The translations under genes and the position numbers were made by a program. A stretch of 6,774 bases of DNA from Cryomorphaceae bacterium (GTDB lineage: Bacteria > Bacteroidota > Bacteroidia > Flavobacteriales > Schleiferiaceae): positions 5,312-12,085 of the forward strand of contig DMCR01000019.1 in assembly GCA_003445735.1 (NCBI GenBank), written 5' to 3'. Numbering within the stretch: position 1 is the first letter of the stretch; each line of letters begins with the position of its first letter. The notes beneath the pieces were generated by a model, which worked only from the letters and a program-made list of their open reading frames with translations, ran no database searches and had not been told where the DNA came from. Positions 5,069 to 6,774 of this stretch are shown here, one piece after another.

Positions 5069-6160
5069 ATGAAATGTGGCATTGTCGGTTTACCGAACGT
5101 AGGTAAGAGTACATTATTTAATTGTTTGTCTAGCTCGAAAGCGCAGGCGGCGAACTATCCGTTTTGTACCATCGAACCCAATGTGGGTCAGGTTACCGTA
5201 CCGGATGCGCGTTTGGAGCGCTTATCAGAATTGGTAAACCCAGAACGCGTACAACCTGCCAACGTAGAAATCGTGGATATCGCGGGTCTGGTTCGCGGTG
5301 CTTCGAAAGGGGAGGGATTAGGAAACCAATTCTTGGGGAACATCCGTGAAACAAATGCCATTATCCATGTGCTTAGATGTTTCGAAAATGACAATGTAAC
5401 CCATGTAGACGGTAGTGTAAATCCCATCCGTGATAAAGAGACTATTGATACAGAATTACAGCTAAAAGACCTCGAAACGATCGAAAAACGACTCGAAAAA
5501 GCCAAAAAAATGTCTAAAAGTGGCGAAAAAGAGGCAAAATTGAACGTGGACTCTTTAGAGCGTTTGATCAAATATGTCGAGGAGGGACGCAACGTTCGTG
5601 GCTTCGAAAGAAACGACCGTGAAACATTGTTGTTGAAAGAAATGCAACTCCTGACAGATAAGCCGGTCTTGTACTTGTGTAACGTGGACGAGAGCTCTGC
5701 TAAGACGGGAAATGCCCATGTCGAAGCGGTACAAGCTATGACAGCGGAAGAGGGCGCGGGATGTATTCACATTGCTGTGAGCACTGAATCTGATATCGCT
5801 GAACTAGAAACTTACGAGGAGAAGCAGATGTTCTTGGAGGAATTAGGCCTAGAAGATGCCGGAGTAAATCGCGTCATTCGCGCGGCCTATGAATTGCTCA
5901 ATTTGCAGACCTATTTTACCGCTGGTGTGAAGGAAGTTCGCGCTTGGACCATCAAGAAAGGCATGACCGCGCCACAGGCGGCAGGAGTTATTCACAGCGA
6001 TTTCGAAAAAGGGTTTATTCGTGCTGAGGTGATTAGCTATTCAGATTACGATCAATTAGGAAGTGAAAGTGCTGTAAAAGAGGCGGGTAAGATACGCGTT
6101 GAAGGCAAGGAATACACCGTTCGCGATGGCGATGTTATGCACTTCCGTTTCAATGTGTAA
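5069..6160 (+). CDS. ychF: YchF/OLA1-family P-loop ATPase
   Basis: The protein has 363 residues, the same length as E. coli YchF. It is a universally conserved Obg-related P-loop NTPase that binds ribosomes and is linked to translation and stress (oxidative) responses; the family prefers ATP over GTP. Visible features: G1 loop GLPNVGKSTLFN (7-18); G3 region DIAGLVRGASKGEGLGN (70-86); a Lys/Glu-rich helical insertion (about 128-190) forming the coiled-coil arm; and NVDE (205-208) in place of the GTPase NKxD, the change that gives ATP specificity. The C-terminal TGS domain (about 279-363) includes LLNLQTYFTAG, the HSDFEKGFIRAEV segment and VRDGDVMHFRFNV. The ATG at 5069 starts directly with MKCGIVGLPNVGKS as in relatives. 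The gene is monocistronic or reads on toward parE; no strong terminator follows it. Confidence 0.98.
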   Translation: MKCGIVGLPNVGKSTLFNCLSSSKAQAANYPFCTIEPNVGQVTVPDARLERLSELVNPERVQPANVEIVDIAGLVRGASKGEGLGNQFLGNIRETNAIIHVLRCFENDNVTHVDGSVNPIRDKETIDTELQLKDLETIEKRLEKAKKMSKSGEKEAKLNVDSLERLIKYVEEGRNVRGFERNDRETLLLKEMQLLTDKPVLYLCNVDESSAKTGNAHVEAVQAMTAEEGAGCIHIAVSTESDIAELETYEEKQMFLEELGLEDAGVNRVIRAAYELLNLQTYFTAGVKEVRAWTIKKGMTAPQAAGVIHSDFEKGFIRAEVISYSDYDQLGSESAVKEAGKIRVEGKEYTVRDGDVMHFRFNV

Positions 6161-6220
6161 AACCTGTGCATAGATTCGGCTTGTATACCGCGTAAAATCG
6201 GGCACCTCTTGTTAAATTGG

Positions 6221-6241
6221 ATTTCTTGAATTCCAAGAAAT
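6221..6241 (+). repeat. Inverted repeat just upstream of the parE start
   Basis: ATTTCTTG (6221-6228) and CAAGAAAT (6234-6241) form a perfect 8-bp inverted repeat with a 5-base spacer (AATTC), ending 3 bases before the ATG at 6245. It is AT-rich with only two G-C pairs, so as an RNA hairpin it would be weak. It is followed by TTT before the ATG. It could be a regulator binding site, a translation-occluding hairpin, or a poor terminator for ychF; the sequence does not decide. Confidence 0.5.
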
Positions 6242-6244
6242 TTT

Positions 6245-6774
6245 ATGGCACAAGAGGCACAATATACCGAAGATAATATCCGGTCGTTAGAGTGGGACGA
6301 GCACATCCGTCTACGCCCGGGGATGTACATTGGAAAATTGGGCGATGGAAAGAGTCCCGACGATGGGATTTATATCCTGCTCAAAGAGGTTCTTGACAAT
6401 TCCATTGACGAATTCGTAATGGGAGCTGGAAAGACCATTGAAGTAAAAATCCAAGACGGTCAGGTGATCGTGCGCGATTACGGTCGCGGGATTCCTCTAG
6501 GTAAGGTGGTGGACGTTGTGTCTAAAATCAACACCGGTGCTAAATACGACAGTAAGGCTTTCAAGAAATCCGTGGGTTTGAACGGGGTAGGTGCCAAAGC
6601 TGTGAACGCCTTGAGTACAGAGTTCACAGTGCAAGCCTATCGAGACGGCAAAACCAAACGTGCCAAATTCGAATACGGGAAGCTTACCGAAGATGATACT
6701 ATCGAGGAAAGCAGCCAACGTAAAGGGACGAAGATAACCTTCCGTCCAGATCCTGATATTTTCCACAACTACCG
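6245..6774 (+). CDS. parE: DNA topoisomerase IV subunit B, N-terminal part (3' end outside window)
   Basis: The first 176 residues are visible and the frame is open at the right edge. ParE is the ATPase subunit of topoisomerase IV, which with ParC unlinks daughter chromosomes. The fragment covers most of the GHKL (Bergerat-fold) ATPase domain. Seen are HIRLRPGMYIGKLGD (20-34), the N-box EVLDNSIDE with catalytic E48 and Mg-binding N52, the adenine-contact D78 in RDYGRGIPLG, and the ATP-lid motif SVGLNGVGAKAVNALS (109-124). QRKGTKITF (158-166) follows. GLNGVGAKAV in place of GyrB's GLHGVGASVV and the DDGIYILLKEV stretch point to Bacteroidota ParE rather than GyrB. The start at 6245 is the only reasonable ATG before the conserved YTEDNIRSL; no Shine-Dalgarno sequence is present. 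It lies 84 bases after ychF, with no confident promoter of its own visible. Confidence 0.95.
   Translation, partial: MAQEAQYTEDNIRSLEWDEHIRLRPGMYIGKLGDGKSPDDGIYILLKEVLDNSIDEFVMGAGKTIEVKIQDGQVIVRDYGRGIPLGKVVDVVSKINTGAKYDSKAFKKSVGLNGVGAKAVNALSTEFTVQAYRDGKTKRAKFEYGKLTEDDTIEESSQRKGTKITFRPDPDIFHNY

Noticed and set aside
5188..5592. A 134-codon minus-strand open frame inside ychF.
   Set aside because: It is antisense to the conserved P-loop ATPase; the Ser/Phe-rich translation is typical of a shadow frame.
6213..6220. TAAATTGG as a parE promoter -7 box.
   Set aside because: It has one mismatch to TAnnTTTG and no TTG or TTTG at a suitable upstream distance, so it is not listed as a feature.
6245..6774. 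Gyrase subunit B instead of ParE.
   Set aside because: The ATP-lid motif is GLNGVGAKAVNALS and the stretch around DDGIYILLKEV matches the Bacteroidota topoisomerase IV type; the missing C-terminal part would settle it.
1..6774. CRISPR arrays, insertion sequences, phage genes, tRNA or rRNA genes, riboswitches.
   Set aside because: I saw no tandem direct repeats with spacers, no transposase or integrase motifs, and no conserved RNA gene; intergenic spaces are too short for most of these.

Overview
The window looks like chromosome of a Bacteroidota bacterium, most likely a flavobacterium-type marine or freshwater lineage. The reasons are protein character (a ParE-type topoisomerase, a short ECF sigma factor with the SVGALKASYHHA helix, transketolase split into two proteins), two promoters with the Bacteroidota TAnnTTTG box, and start codons without Shine-Dalgarno sequences. 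Base composition is close to even in the minus-strand genes. The genus cannot be fixed from this window.

Layout, left to right. Positions 1-233 hold the tail of an unrecognised plus-strand gene that runs in from the left edge. A strong hairpin terminator (232-257) separates it from a convergent block of six minus-strand genes. In transcription order (right to left) these are: transketolase N-terminal subunit (4936-4091), a secreted VWA-domain protein (4090-2705), transketolase C-terminal subunit (2702-1746), an ECF sigma factor (1708-1163), a small single-pass membrane protein that is the likely anti-sigma factor (1142-765), and a secreted Spy/CpxP-like helical protein (768-283). Gaps are 0, 2, 37 and 20 bases and then a 4-base overlap, and no terminator is visible before 257, so all six could be read as one transcript. 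A divergent intergenic region (4937-5068) carries one promoter for this block and one for the plus-strand ychF (5069-6160). After ychF, an 84-base gap with an inverted repeat leads into the start of parE (6245 to the right edge). No gap exceeds 300 bases, and I see no tRNA, rRNA, CRISPR array, insertion sequence or phage gene.

How they work together. The two transketolase halves form one thiamine-diphosphate enzyme of the pentose phosphate pathway; the secreted VWA gene sits between them with essentially no spacing. The sigma, membrane and Spy-like genes look like a cell-envelope stress circuit with the same order of parts as the Cupriavidus CnrH-CnrY-CnrX system: cytoplasmic sigma factor, tiny membrane anti-sigma, periplasmic hooked-hairpin sensor.

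The most interesting signal outside the coding regions is a roughly 30-base element found twice, immediately upstream of the sigma gene and of the anti-sigma gene. It shares ATTAAACCTT, GTA and CATCTAA at almost equal spacing and resembles an ECF-type promoter. ychF and parE are housekeeping genes.
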